NCBI GenBank assembly: GCA_027946555.1
Contig: JAPEVC010000009.1
Span: 248,001 to 312,000 of the forward strand
Reading direction: 5' to 3'
From: Gnomoniopsis sp. IMI 355080
Taxonomy: Eukaryota > Ascomycota > Sordariomycetes > Diaporthales > Gnomoniaceae
DNA: 64,000 bases
How positions within the stretch are numbered: the stretch's first letter is position 1; each line of letters starts with the position of its first letter. Below, piece by piece: positions 1 through 11,587 of this stretch. The notes below the pieces were generated by a model. The model was not told the DNA's origin. It made no database searches and was given only the letters and a program-made list of their open reading frames with translations. The translations under genes and the position numbers were made by a program.

Positions 1-1184
1 ACTGGCCGCGTTGAGAGCCAGGACCGTGACCAGCGTTACGGCCATAATGCCGGCTCCAAAAGCGGCCCCGCCTTTGTCGAGAAAGGGATTCATGATTTCC
101 TCAAGTGAGAGAAGCTTTCCCTGCTCACCGGTTGGGTTTTCGTCTTCAATCTCTTCGGCATTTCCACGGGCGTTTGGGATGTTTGGATTGACGGGCTTCC
201 TGGCTTTGATTTCCTCTGGTAGCTCGTGCATGGTGATCTTGATCGGGATGAGCCTTTCATGAGCGAAAATGATGTAGAGGAGGCAGGGGAATAGCACAAT
301 CGCAGTGATGACGACTGGCACAATCATGTTCGCTGTGTAGTCGATGAACTTGATGTTGAAGGCACCTGCCAGCACAAGGTTGGTGGGGTTCGAGGAGACC
401 AGGATGGCGGAGGCCACGTTCGCCACGGCGAACTGGGTATGGATCCACGCTCTTGGATGCTCAATGTTGTTCGAGACGCGGGTCATGTAGGCCAAGAAAG
501 CGGTGCCGGAGAGGATGATGGGGTCATTGCCTATGAAGCTGCCCAGGAGGAAGAAAAAGGCGTACAGGTAGAAGAAGAGTCGATGCCCGACCTCACCGCC
601 CCAGCTCAGAACTTTGAAGGCCAAATACCTGATAAGCCCGGAGGCGTCGATGGAGATGGCGATATAGGCGAGGGTGACGAAGAAAACCATAATGTCGATG
701 GGCTGGATGTTGTTGTTTCCCACGGTCCCCCCGTAGACCTCGTCACGGCCAATGGCCAGGATTGCCAGCAGGAACAGGTCGGCGATGAGTGGGGCGGTGA
801 TGTAGTTCATGGGAAACAGACGCCTCGTAAAGGTCCTGGTGGGTGGTCGAGGCTGGCCGCCAACATCCTTTGCCAACCCATCTGGATCTGATGAGTGGCC
901 CTGGTCACCTGTACCATGGCTGGTGGTGCGGTCTGGTGGAATGACGCGCAAGCTGCGCAAAACGGCCAAGCCGCAGCGCTCCAGGGCGGTAGGGATGTAG
1001 ACGGGGACATGGAATGGAAAGAGAACGACCAAGTCTGGGAGGTAAGCAGCGTAAGCATATGTGCAAACCAAGGGATGAGAATGAGAGGCGACTCACTCGT
1101 CAAGACAAAGACAACGAGCGTGATGATGGAGCGCCAGTGGTTGATTTCATTGACGTCGAGACTGATTTCATCCGAGGTTGACAT
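1..1184 (-). CDS. ArsB/citrate-type anion transporter (5' part; runs off the left edge)
   Basis: Multi-pass membrane transporter of the ArsB/NhaD-CitT ion-transporter superfamily. The true substrate (arsenite, silicate, dicarboxylate or sulfate) cannot be told from this part. Exon 1 is 1097-1184 and starts MSTSDEISLD. A 62-base intron at 1035-1096 (gtgagt...ctcccag) joins it to an exon that stays open to base 1. Splicing restores a hydrophobic run, VFVLTNLVVLFPFHVPVYIP. Further on come several TM helices, the conserved-looking stretches LFFYLYAFFFLLGSFIGND and SSNPTNLVLAGAF (both typical of this superfamily), and a charged cytoplasmic loop rich in E and N (IEDENPTGEQ). The C-terminal half lies outside the window. 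The 5' end faces an intergenic region shared with the next gene on the other strand. Family is fairly sure, substrate unknown. Confidence 0.82.
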
Positions 1185-2655
1185 GGTGAGGAGGCAATCC
1201 CATGGCGTAATGTACTATGGTTGGTGAGTCGGGCTCATTGTCCACACATTGACTCAAGCCAAAAGAGCGTCGGCGCAAGAAGAGAGACGCGACGGGTGAC
1301 ACTGAGGGCGAAAAGAAGGCGAGAGGTTGTAAATACCCACGTCATTCAAGGCAGGTGAGAAGGGAGTGCGTGAGCGATAGAGAGAGAGAGAGATAGACCG
1401 GTGAAGGTCTGCAAAGTGGATCATGCACGTGAGTCCTCCCTGCTGGTCGATTTGTCCGTCGAGAAAATAGGCGCCTTGGCCCAAAGAGAAGGAAAAACTG
1501 GAAAGAGGACAGACGATTCGGCGGCGTGAGGTCTGCACCATTACTACACACTAAAAAGTGAGGTTCTGGCTTGGTTCCGGCTTGGCTCCCGCCTCGCTGC
1601 TGGGCCCCGCCCGCTGGGCCGACGGCGCGACTAATCAATAGGCACGGTATAAGCAGGTTCTGAAGACAAGTCCTGTGGACCGTTGGGTTCGTGAATTTGT
1701 GCCCCGGTAGTTGAGAATTAAATGTGGGGCCGACCCCGTCTGGCGACTGTCCGCTCCGACACGCATGGTCACATACTATGTAGTCGTCCTGCAACAGCAT
1801 CCAGTCTCGGGAAGCTCCATGCTGGCTGTTTGGCAACATTCCACAATGACAAAACCTTGTTGCAAGGAGGGGTTGGCTTGCAAAATATGCCCGCTGTTGG
1901 TTTGCTTCCGCACTCTCTTCTACTAGTCTCCCTCTCAGCTCTGGGAGTGTTAGTGTTACCCCAGCATTCTGCCCGCCCCCCGCGCCTTGGACAACGAGTC
2001 CCCTGTGGACTGTGGGCTGTGGGCGAGGCGTTGCAGCAAGTAGCTGACTGGACCTGGGTCACGAGGACCTTTCCGCGCTCGGTTCCGGTTTGGGCTTGGT
2101 GCTGACACTTTTTGTCTTTGCTGTGACGCGAGCCCGCAGCTGAAAGCAACGCCAGGTGTTGATCAACGAGCAATGGGAATCCTCCATTGCGCCCTGCGCC
2201 TCTTGAGGCCGTCTTACTTTATTACCCGTAGGCAACGCTTGGCTGAGTGAAATTGTATCACGCGGGGCCTGCTCTTGCAGAATCTCATCTAATCCCATCT
2301 TGCCTTGTCTGTCTGCACCGACCAATTCTCGGGTTTTTCATTGCGAGTACATATGATACAAGACTTGCAGCGGTACAAGTCTGCCAAGAGGAATGCCTCA
2401 CACTTGTAAACAAAGCGCGGACGGTCGTCGGTCATCTCATTGTTTCTTTTCCTGTCATATACAGCACCGTCTCAGACTCTCACCAGGTTGACAAGGCGCT
2501 GCGGGGGATGCCGGCTCTTCCTGCTTCCAGCTCATTGCTAAGCACTCTTAATCAAATACACCACTCTACTGTCTCTTCGCTGCCTTCCACCAGTCCTATC
2601 AACGAGACTGTTCAACATTTCGACGTCATTTGTGCTTGGCCTGTCTCTGGGCAAT
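1185..2655. other. Divergent intergenic region
   Basis: About 1.5 kb between two divergently read genes, so it should hold both promoters. I see an (AG)n run near 1380-1393 and pyrimidine-rich leader sequence near 2430-2620 ahead of the plus-strand gene. The reading frames here lack homology-like features and most begin with non-ATG codons. Confidence 0.5.
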
Positions 2656-4702
2656 ATGGCCCCGGCACTAGGTTTTTGTAAGGAAGCTTCTCGACCTCTG
2701 GGCAGAGACCCGGCATCTAGCAGGGCAGCGCTTGATCAAATCGATACTGACTGTGTGTGGCAGGTACTACGTTCTGGTAGCCGTCTGTGTGCTTGGGAGG
2801 GGATCCGAATGGCTCAAAGGCGCCTGCTTGGCTGCTGCGTTGCTGGTACCAGCTGTTGCATCGCTGCATGGGATCGTTCTTGCAGCGGTCCATGTCGACG
2901 GTAAGCATCACGACTGAAGACATTCTTCCGAGTTTGCAGTCTTACTGACGTCTGGAATACAAGGCGCCGTTGATATGGATGTATATGGAGCCTTCCGTAA
3001 GCGCCCACGTACTAATGGTACATAGATGCATTACTGCATGTTCAAAGCTAATCTGTGTTTTATACCGTAGAAATCTGTGCCATTGGTGTTTTGGCTGGAC
3101 CCGCCACGGTTAGAATCTCGCAGACCTACTTCAACACACCTGGCCGCAACCTCATCTTTATTTGGACGGGGATGGTTTTGTCTGGGCTGTTGAGTCTCAC
3201 GGTCGAGTTTTTCAGAGCAACACCAGTGTCTTGCCCTGCCAACGAGTTCTCATGGGGCGAAGACGGCTGTGGCCTTAAATGCTCTCCTGATCACGGCCCT
3301 GCCTCGCCTCTGCGCGGTGGATCGCAGAACAATATCTACGTGATCAAAGCTCCGAATAAACTTTCTTTTGGAGCAGCAACGCTTCTCTCGGCAGCTTGCT
3401 GTATTCCTGCCATCCTGTCTCTCGTTTCCATGTGGAATATAATACTTAAGCGTAACTGGACAGCACGCTTTGGCGACAATCAGGAAGCAGAAGGCCTAGA
3501 CGAACCGATACCCGGAACAAATTCCACACCTGCGAAGCTAAACAGGGTAAATTCGCGCATACGTTTCTACCTGAAAATGACGGAAATACCAATCTATTCG
3601 GCTGCAGTACTCGCCATCTTGGTAGTGGGGGAGCGGAACTTCTTCGACTATCGGGTGAACTACATGACGGAACCGATCGCCAGTGTTGGGCAATGGGCGC
3701 CAATTGTTGGCACTGGTCTTGCTGCTGTAAGTACTCCGGCTCCCCAACCGACTGGGGACCCATCCATGATCTTCAAAGCAAAGAAAGAAATTTTCTTTTT
3801 TTTATTAGGCTCCGAGGTAGGCTGATGTACCATACTAGATGGGTTCCCTCTACGCGCTTCTTGCCGCTGATGGCGAGGGAAAAGATGCAATGACTTCTGA
3901 AGAAAGCACCCACCATTGCAATTGCCCCCATGGCCCCAGCCAGGATGCTCATTCTATCAAGACGCCTCCACAAGCCCACATCGAGGATCGGTCTGATGCG
4001 AATGGACTTGACCACGGGGACAGGGCTATGGGACGCCGTCAAACAAACGACTCGGGTGCCATGCCAAGCCCAACACGGCAGGTAACTCGCACTACCACCA
4101 GACGCACCTCTAAGCAGGCTGCTCGTCGCGGGACCATTGGGACCGTCAACAGCGCGACAACTGTCGAGGGCGGAAGCAGACGGATGGTCGCCAGAGCATT
4201 TGAAGTCGTCGGTGATAAACTTGGCACCCCGGCTCCTGACACCTTTGACGACTCCGAGTTTTTGACCGGGCTAGCGGCCAACTTCCCCACCGTTCCCGCC
4301 GAAGAGCAAAGGAATCCCGAGCTGCCACAAATCATGGCATCGTACAATCCGCCGCGCGATTCGGACGGCAACGCTACGCCCAACTTGGCAATTCGTAGAC
4401 AGAGGTCGCGAGGCGAGAGCTTTACTGGAAGCGTGGTGTCGGGTCTGGGAATCGAAAGGCTTGCTGAAGCGGCGACCGAGAGCCACAGGACGGACTCGGG
4501 CGCTGGGCACAATGGATCATCGGCGGAAGATACAAGGCCAAGACGAGACACATTGGAGGTACCAGTACCGACATACCCCCATAGTCCGATACCGCCGGAG
4601 GAATCCTCAAAGGGCATGGCATCAGGCTCGCCTGGACCAGACGATAGGGACCAGGATCCTAGTTCCCCAAGGATTAGAATCTCCCATGAGTCGGTGCAGT
4701 GA
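2656..4702 (+). CDS. Multi-TM membrane protein with long polar C-terminal tail, unknown function
   Basis: I do not recognise a named family. Model: exons 2656-2677, 2781-2900, 2964-2996, 3071-3726 and 3839-4702, giving 564 residues. The first two thirds is hydrophobic (for example KGACLAAALLVPAVASLHG, GAFQICAIGVLAGPATVRIS, NLIFIWTGMVLSGLLSLTVE, LSFGAATLLSAACCIPAILS), about 6-7 membrane segments with a Cys-containing loop after residue ~110. The last intron (3727-3838) joins GTGLAA to MGSLYALLAADGEG, completing a TM helix. The final ~280 residues are polar, basic then acidic, Ser/Thr/Pro-rich and probably cytoplasmic. The extreme N-terminus is uncertain: a strong acceptor with branch site (ggcag at 2759-2763) does not fit the frame of the ATG at 2656, so I used the next acceptor (ggtag, ending 2780). 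Exons 2-5 are secure. Confidence 0.72.
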
Positions 4703-5500
4703 GTGTTGAGTCAGGGATCATTACATACGTAATCTGTCAATTTGTGGAAATCTTATGAGCTACATTGTGCTAAAATAAATGAACTAACCCTTGGAAGGGT
4801 TACACCGCCTGGAAGCAGGCAGTCCTCCCCAGAGTTTGTAGATGATTTTGGCCGTCAGTCACATGGCTAAGGACAAGAAGCTGACGTTCTTCTAATTTGA
4901 GTTGGCGTGCTGAAATTGCAAAAGGCCGTCCGGACTCTTTGTTTGTCTCGCGCTGGAGGAGACGATAGGATCAAGCTGTGGATCTACGGAGATCATTGGT
5001 GGAGGATTCCAGGAGCTGAGATCAAAGATGATAGCAGAGGGTACAGTTGGGCAGGCAGACAGGGCCTTGATTTAAAGATCAGTGATCATCGGGTTGAACT
5101 CGTATATGGGCCTGCCAGGAATTGTCTAGCGTCTTGGGCATACGTGGGTCAAGGGACAGTGCTGCCCATGAGCATGGCATTTGTCTGCATGACATTCAGA
5201 AGAAGGAAATTAGTCTTGCGGTAGTGTGTCTTCAAGCATTTTCAGCTGAAGACACATGATAACGCAAACTGTCTCCATATCGATACCGCAAATTCGATTC
5301 TGGAATCCCGTAGATTGGGTCAACAAAGTCTCTCGCTTAGGTACCGTCCCCCCCAGACGTTTGAAGAGCGGCTGTGGGGCTGGAACGTCATGACGATAGG
5401 TTAAATATCCACTGCCGGCGCCTAACGAACCGCCAAATCATAATCCGAACGGAGTTCTACCTAAACTGCCTCATTGGGTAACTTCTTCCCACCAGCCATA
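4703..5500. other. Intergenic region
   Basis: 3' flank of the membrane protein and 5' region of the methyltransferase. A 105-codon frame at 4907-5224 begins with GTG, has no splice support and resembles no family; I treat it as chance. Confidence 0.45.
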
Positions 5501-6635
5501 ATGCCTTTTTCTACCACGAGTGAGCAAAAGCAACGGTCGGTGCGTTCGCCAGAGCCTGAGGCCGAGAGCTCCAAGAGCTCAAAGGGTTCTTCTATTCAGA
5601 CTGCGCATGCCGACGACTCCCAGGAAGAATTGCGCGATTCTCCTTCTGTCGAAATCCAAGATCTGGTGGGACCGGAAGAGCAGAGATTGTTGATAGTGTG
5701 GTATCTACGAGCCCGAGATTTATCATCACAAAACCCCAGCGTCCAGGATCCGTTCGCAACAGCTCTCATCGACAAGATCAAATTGGATCTCTCACGAAGC
5801 GAATTCAAGTTGGATCAGACATATGTTCGCTATGTCTCGGGCAGAACCAAACAAATCGATGAATGGACGGGCCAATTCCTCAATCGCCATCAGTTTGAGG
5901 ACTCCATCGTACTACAACTTACGTGCGGACTCGATACCAGATATCTGCGGGTGAAGGGCGGGAGAGACGTCAAGTGGATCGATGTTGAACGGCCACGAGT
6001 GGCAGCTCTACGAAATCGCTTGATCCCAACGCCCGAAGGAGATTACGAACTGATTTCCGCGATGATCGGCGAAGATGATCAGTCTTGGCTTGGTCGAATA
6101 CCCTCAGATCGCCCAGTGCTTATCATCATGGAAAGTTTGCTATACTATCTGGAACCTGAAAAGGGCTTGCGGCTCTTGCAGCGGTTGCTAGCCCATTTCC
6201 GGAAAGGCAACATCGTATGCGACACCTTTGGAAGTGTAGCCGTGACTTTTAACTCTTTGATCCCGCCCTTGAAGAACGCAAAGTCTGCGGTAAAATGGGG
6301 GATCGATGATGCAGAAGACCTCCAGAAGCTGGATAAGCGACTGGTGTTGCGAGATCGGGTATACTCTCACGAGTATATGTCGGCAGGGTGGTTCGCAAAA
6401 GGATATCCGCCAATGTTCGGTGGCTGGACACCGTTGATTTCACTGTTACCAAAGTCAGTTAGCTCCCCCTTCCCTCGGGCATTGAATTGTACCAGACCTC
6501 ACAGGGTCTAGAAATCTGGGGCCAAGGCCGAGCAGCTCGTCCAGGCTTCAATGGTTTTGGTTACCACTTTTACTGACAGTCCTCTGTTTTTTAAGATTCA
6601 AAAAGCACGGGCAGTTCCTTCATTTCGAGTTTTGA
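5501..6635 (+). CDS. Class I SAM O-methyltransferase of the TcmP/PpmM-LCM family
   Basis: Predicted S-adenosylmethionine-dependent O-methyltransferase related to leucine carboxyl methyltransferase and to polyketide O-methyltransferases such as TcmP. Exon 1 is 5501-6453. A 142-base intron (gtcagt...tttaag, 6454-6595) leads to a short last exon, 6596-6635, encoding FKKHGQFLHFEF, the aromatic end typical of the family. After a Ser-rich, probably disordered ~55 residues come LLIVWYLRARDLSSQNPSVQDPFA, the SAM-binding loop VLQLTCGLDTRYLRV (usually LGCGLDTR; here Thr replaces the first Gly), the acidic WIDVERP strand and the ESLLYYLEPE motif. The ATG at 5501 is the first in frame; an upstream TTG is ignored. 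No PKS or NRPS lies nearby, so it looks like a stand-alone small-molecule methyltransferase. Confidence 0.85.
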
Positions 6636-8129
6636 AGCCGCAAGATACCCAATCATCGGATGGAGTCTTATAAGCATAAGCATGGCGTTTTCGTGCATGT
6701 GGAAAGGGAGCTGATAATGGACGGGGAAACTCGAGGAAGAGCATGGGCCGCATGGCGCTGTGTACCGCCGAAGTGGGCAACGGGGACGGCTGACGAAGTC
6801 ACGACACGACGATGAACAGCCAGTCCTGCTTCACTATATCAAGGCCGTTTACTTCACAGAGCCTCGAGAATCTACGTCCATGATACTGGGATCAGCCATG
6901 AACTGTCAGCTTCCATTTTCTTGCACGTGATGCATGAGAGCTCGACCGCACTTTAGTCGCCGACTCTTAGCGCAACCAGGCCTCAGGCACTCGGGAGGTC
7001 ACCGAACTGCTCGGTCCAACTGTTGGGTGAGGATGGGAACTAAATACAGTGTATCTTCCGCGGTATAGTGCATTGCAGTCAATATTACACTGCATCTACT
7101 ATCAGCGACCTGTCCATTGTTGCATTGTACAGTACAAGTACAATAAATTTTCAGATCAGTTGGATACCTAGTACCGGATTATGGTGAGTTCTGACGACCG
7201 TCTTGTGAGATCACATGCCAGGAATGTTTAAACAACCAATGCGACTTGCAAAACGAATGTGCACCCAAATTAGCCAAGTTACCTCGCTAGATATCTAGGT
7301 ACCTCCCAGCTACGGAGATGCAGGCTCTTTGGTAGAGACTTTGAAGCCTCCGTTTGCTTCTGGAAGAATTCTGGCAGTAACAGATAATATATCCTCACAA
7401 CGATGTGGCTGCTTTCGCTGTCCAGACATATCGAGGATCTTTTGCGCCTTGACCTCTTCGTCTTCTCCTTCGTCCTCCGCTCCGTCTTCCTCTCCGTCTT
7501 CCTCTCTTTCATTCCAATAATCATCATCTTCTTCTTCTCCTTCTTCATTATTCGAATTTGAGTAGCTGATTTAGGTAGTCAGGCTTTCCATGGGGTGCCT
7601 TCTCTTCAGCCGTCCGATGTGTCTCCGATTTGAAAGTATCTTCAAGTTATCGCCTGCTGTGCCGCCCGCCATATCGCGTAGATTAGCGTACAGGACGATT
7701 GTCTTGCCTACCTTGTACGTTTGTGAAAACAAGTTGTCTTGCCGGGCTGATTCATACATAATATCCGTGATGGACCAGAAATTCTACATTCTTTTCTGCA
7801 CAAGCTCGAGAACCGGACCGTCCCCGAAAAAGGGTGCAAGATCGCTTCGGGCCGCGTTGTAAGTGCGGCTAAGCCTCCATGACGCTTCTGTAACAGTGAC
7901 ACCGGAACTGACTTTGGTTGACATCATCATTGGACATTCGATTAGCCCGCAGTCCGACCCTCCCAGCCGTGTCCCAGTATAAATTCCACACGTTACATGA
8001 TACTCACTGTCTTCGGTCCAAGACTATCATACTTACTTAGGAAAATATACCATACCCAAGTAGAAGAAGCAGCAATTCTCTGCAGAACCAACGAGCATTC
8101 AGTTTACCTAACAGATCACCATAACCAAC
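6636..8129. other. Intergenic region with a pyrimidine-rich tract
   Basis: About 1.5 kb without a supportable gene. A (TCT/TCC)n-like pyrimidine tract at roughly 7440-7555 creates Lys/Arg/Glu-rich and Ser-rich frames on the two strands, which I reject. A TATAAAT box at 7978-7984 lies about 150 bases ahead of the next ATG. Confidence 0.5.
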
Positions 8130-9022
8130 ATGGGTGTCTCCTTGTCCACAGCGCGTTATCTGGCGCCGGCCAGCTTCGTGATTGACTTCGCGGCCCAGCA
8201 ATACGGCATGTTGAGTACACCTAACATGGCTGATATTCATGATCGGAACCTGTCCTTCTTCTCGCCCCAGCCGTACTTTATTGCAGGCTTCTTCTTCCCC
8301 CAGCAGTTGTTCCAGCTTGCTTGGCTTTGGCGCCTCTGGCGGTCTAATTCACAGTCTGCGCTTGAGGACAAAGAAGTCACGACCATGATCGACTTCAGCC
8401 CATTCTATGTCGTGGGAAATATATGCATTGCCACCTGGATGGTCTTCTGGAACGCTTCGGACTTGAAGACTAGCAACGTCTTCGTCGTCATCAATTCTTT
8501 GTCGCAATTGTACTATATCTTTGGACGACTACCGCCTATGAATCTAAACTCCACCAGCTCGATCCTTACACACATTGTGAGCAAGACATTTGCCGGCATT
8601 GGTGTGCTGGATCTGCTTCACAATGGATCAGTGGCCTATTTCGTTCATCAGCAGCCCTCGACGGCAGTCAAGGTGCTGACCGGGTTGGGCTTCGGAGGTC
8701 TAGCCGCCTGCAGCGACTGGATATTTGGAGGCTGTCTCGTCTACGACCTTGTGGCTCTGGCCGTCGGGCAACGGGCTTACGGTAATGAGAGCTGGAGCAA
8801 TCTTCTCGGGATGTATGCAGTTGGAGCTGCGGGTATCGTGGCCGTCAGGAACATCATGAGGTTAGTATCTTCTGCTGTCACCGGGATTCCATGTAATAAG
8901 GGAACGCGCTTGCATATTTCTTGATATTTGTCGATAAATGTTACGATACGCGCTGACATTCATCTAGGCCGCCGTATACTAGGGATGCTAGGTCCGAGTA
9001 CCGAGCTGTTGACCGAGAGTAA
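8130..9022 (+). CDS. Conserved fungal multi-TM membrane protein, unknown function
   Basis: Integral membrane protein that I cannot place in a named family. Exon 1 is 8130-8860 and the last exon 8968-9022. The intron (gttagt...catctag, 8861-8967) replaces an unconvincing read-through tail by the short basic/acidic end RPPYTRDARSEYRAVDRE; total about 262 residues. Hydrophobic segments include PYFIAGFFFPQQLFQLAWLW, FYVVGNICIATWMVFW, VVINSLSQLYYIFG, ACSDWIFGGCLVYDLVALAV and LLGMYAVGAAGIVAVRNIM, suggesting 6-7 TM helices. Two Asn-Leu-Ser/Asn-Ser-Thr sequons lie in loops. A TATA-like box lies about 150 bases upstream. Convergent with the small gene at 9388-9720. Confidence 0.78.
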
Positions 9023-9387
9023 AACACTGCCAATGCGGACGTCGCATTACGGAGGGCCATGTTCCCAGCTATATTGTTTGTGTATCAATCAAACTGCAAA
9101 TTCTGTCGAGGCAGCTTTTCTTCTTGAACCTCGTAGTATTGGCCTGGGTTCGTGTTGAGAACAACATAAGTCTTGAGGTACGCCTTGATAGTAGTGCCAA
9201 CACAGAACAATGCAGTTACCTAGGTATTTGGTCTTTGCTTGGGAACGCTCCTTGGACATATGACGCAAAATGAGAACAGTCTTCCGTGCAATTTCGCCTA
9301 TCCAAATCCCCTTGGTTAACGACAGAGCCTCTAGTCTTGCAACCGCAAACAAAAACTTTATCCCGTATGGGTCGTAGCGTTTCCTTT
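9023..9387. other. Convergent intergenic spacer
   Basis: 3' flanks of two convergent genes. It contains one CCTAGG-centred short palindrome (ttacctaggtatt, near 9217) of the type scattered through the window; nothing else seen. Confidence 0.4.
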
Positions 9388-9720
9388 TCAGTGTCGACCG
9401 GAATCTTGCGCTTTCTTCTCCTCCTCTTCGGTGACGTCCTCGATGCTGATGATCCTTGTGCTCGGGCCACGTTTGCTCTGATGCCGACTAGCATCGCCAC
9501 TGTCATTGCCCTGGGTGAGAAGCGGTCGTCCTTGCGCATCGTACATCCTCATCTGCGTGATGGGAGCTTCACCGAGTTTCTGCTTCGTGGTGCGGACGCC
9601 GGAGCCATCGTTGGTAGAGTAGGCCTCCCGCCTATATGCCCAGCCCTGTGGCTGGCCGCCGTTGACGGAGGACGTCGACACGAAGGTCGCAGAGCTGGAA
9701 AACGAGAAGTTGAACGGCAT
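9388..9720 (-). CDS. Small conserved fungal protein (110 aa), unknown function
   Basis: Single-exon 110-codon frame starting at a true ATG (9720). The sequence is polar and composed like small soluble proteins common in filamentous ascomycetes: an aromatic/Ser-rich start (MPFNFSFSSSATFVSTSS), a middle GWAYRREAYSTNDGSG, the segment QMRMYDAQGRPLL, and an acidic C-terminal patch ISIEDVTEEEEKK. No signal peptide, TM helix or known catalytic motif is visible. The Y/D-x-x-G-R pattern in the middle recalls a family of short DNA-damage or stress-linked hypothetical proteins, but this is only an impression. The plus-strand frame over the same bases starts from ATG too but has a less protein-like composition. 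Confidence 0.6.
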   Translation of the reverse strand: MPFNFSFSSSATFVSTSSVNGGQPQGWAYRREAYSTNDGSGVRTTKQKLGEAPITQMRMYDAQGRPLLTQGNDSGDASRHQSKRGPSTRIISIEDVTEEEEKKAQDSGRH

Positions 9721-10073
9721 AGTCGATTCGATTCAGATAGATGAAGACAGGAGGATTCGTATTCGACGCAAGCGGCGTGTGTTCACTTGTACCTAATTTA
9801 AAGCTTGCTTGCAAATGGATGAGACCAATGTCAAGTGGTATCTTGATACATGCATGGCTGATCAGGAGTCAGATGCCTTAGGTATCTATATAACTTGATA
9901 TAGGCTCGTAGGTTTGTATATAGAAACCTGTCGAACCATGTGACGTCACCCGCTATAAAGTAACTCCGGCCCGTGTTCAACGACGTGCCATTATTCAATA
10001 ATGCCAAAATCTTGTAGAGTTGACATCGTGATGAAGACCGCATGCTCACTTTTTGTGAATGCCAAAGTCAGCG
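9721..10073. other. Intergenic region
   Basis: About 350 bases between the small gene's start and the 3' end of the SMP-30-like gene. AT-rich; nothing further recognised. Confidence 0.4.
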
Positions 10074-10976
10074 CTACGAGGTGTTGTATTCGTATCTCTT
10101 TACGCCCGGAGCGTCGACGTCGATCCGGTAGACATGGCCCGTTGACCCTTCCGCCGCGATCGACGTGATGAACAGTGTCTTCATATCTTGGCCTCCAAAG
10201 ACAGGACACGAGGTCATTTTTGCTCCTTCCACCGAACAGATGGCCACCGTCTTTCCCGTGGGTGAACACCGGACCAGCTTTCCCTGAGAGTTAGCCGCGA
10301 TCCATATATGACCTTCCACGTCCACCGCCATGCCGTCCGGCATGCCTCCATCTTCAAGCTGGACAAACAAACTCTTGTTTGAGGCGCTACCGGTCTCTAT
10401 GTCGTAATCGAACTTGAAGACCTTTCCCGCCGGTGTCTCGCACACGTACATTGTCTTGTCGTCCGGAGACCACACAGGACCGTTTGGTACGGGCGTGTCT
10501 ACGAGACCATCCAGCTCAAGGACCTCCATGTTCTCATCCTTCTTTGCACCATTGGTAATGGACCAGAGGCGGCCAATGGTTGTCTCCTCATCTAACGCCA
10601 TGGAACCAGCCCACCATCTCCCCCGCGCATCGATACCGCCATCATTCATGCGAACCTTGTCATTGAGGCTGTCGTCTTGATGTCTGATGTTCGCGATAGG
10701 TTTGAGAGTCCCCGAAGCCAGTGACAATAAGGCTAAACCAGTCTTTGTCTGCACCGCCAATACATCCGGTCGGTTCGTTACAACGTGTAGCCTGGTAATA
10801 CATTCGTCCAATTGGTATGTTCTCTTCGATTCCCAACCTTTCTTTGCTGGGATGGAGTGGACGAGCTGGTTCTTGATATCCACGAAGAAGAAGGTGTCGT
10901 CGCTTGCGCGATAGAGGGGGCTCTCCCCGAGACCTGAGCCTGATGGAAGCCACAGTTCCGCCGTGTACTCCTTCAT
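10074..10976 (-). CDS. SMP-30/gluconolactonase/LRE-like lactonase
   Basis: Single-exon 300-residue six-bladed beta-propeller of the SMP-30/regucalcin/gluconolactonase family, a metal-dependent lactonase or related hydrolase of sugar acids. Length matches the family (~300). The likely metal ligands are all present: Glu18 in GLGESPLY (the same number as in human SMP-30), Asn165 in PNGPVWSPDDKTMYVCET, and Asp219 in MPDGMAVDVEGHIWIA. The substrate-binding strand RMNDGGIDARGRWWAGSM is also intact (R109, N111, D112). No signal peptide, so cytosolic. It could act on gluconolactone or other aldonolactones, or on xenobiotic lactones; the sequence does not decide. The next P450 remnant is on the same strand but 600 bases away, so a functional link is not implied. 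Confidence 0.93.
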   Translation of the reverse strand: MKEYTAELWLPSGSGLGESPLYRASDDTFFFVDIKNQLVHSIPAKKGWESKRTYQLDECITRLHVVTNRPDVLAVQTKTGLALLSLASGTLKPIANIRHQDDSLNDKVRMNDGGIDARGRWWAGSMALDEETTIGRLWSITNGAKKDENMEVLELDGLVDTPVPNGPVWSPDDKTMYVCETPAGKVFKFDYDIETGSASNKSLFVQLEDGGMPDGMAVDVEGHIWIAANSQGKLVRCSPTGKTVAICSVEGAKMTSCPVFGGQDMKTLFITSIAAEGSTGHVYRIDVDAPGVKRYEYNTS

Positions 10977-11587
10977 GTCTGATATTTAAGGGTCGTTGCT
11001 GAAGGGGTTGGTCCTTCCCAGATGCAATGCGGTAATAGACGGACAAGTATCAATATAAGCACCTAAAAGTACAACTGTCCTTGTGTGAGCTTGGGTTCAC
11101 TCTATTGCTTAGTCTGTAACTGATTTTAGATTATCTCAGGCGGCGAACATTTCGACGTCACGTCTACGTCATATAACGAACATTTATTAGAGTACTTCTT
11201 TTCTTTTAAATACTATAGAAGTATAGCCTAGGATCTCTTTGTTATATCTTACTCACTTCCCATAGCGTAATCTCATGTTGATATACGGTTCAAGTCGCAT
11301 TTGCTATAAAGCAGGGGCCTCCTTTCCGCGGCCTTTATAACCCGGCACGCGCCCGGAGCCCCGACCATCACCTTCGTGGCACAACCCACAGCCTCAGGGT
11401 TACCAACAGGAAAAGGAGGGATCCAGTACAGAGGAACAAAGGAGACGGAAGTCAAAAATCTTGTAGCTCTCCGCAAGAATCCCGAAGTGGCATCCAAATT
11501 TTGGGCGAAAGACTATAAAACACCTTGCGCCTTGCTATTATTTTCCTTGACATCTTCTGCAGGTTCTAGCTTCTCTCTAGCAAATTC
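10977..11587. other. SMP-30-like gene promoter and P450-remnant 3' flank
   Basis: About 600 bases upstream of the SMP-30-like start. It is AT-rich near 11170-11280 and holds CRE-like elements listed separately. No reading frame here is convincing. Confidence 0.45.
11154..11172. promoter_or_regulatory. Paired CRE/ATF-like sites
   Basis: Two ACGTCA half-sites lie 11 bases apart (GACGTCAC at 11154-11161 and TACGTCAT at 11165-11172), about 180 bases upstream of the SMP-30-like start. Fungal bZIP factors of the Atf1/Cre type bind such sites. Assignment is by motif only. Confidence 0.3.

Noticed and set aside
7279..7548. Lys/Arg/Glu-rich minus-strand frame and its Ser-rich partner
   Set aside because: Produced by a simple pyrimidine/purine tract; low complexity and no start or splice support.
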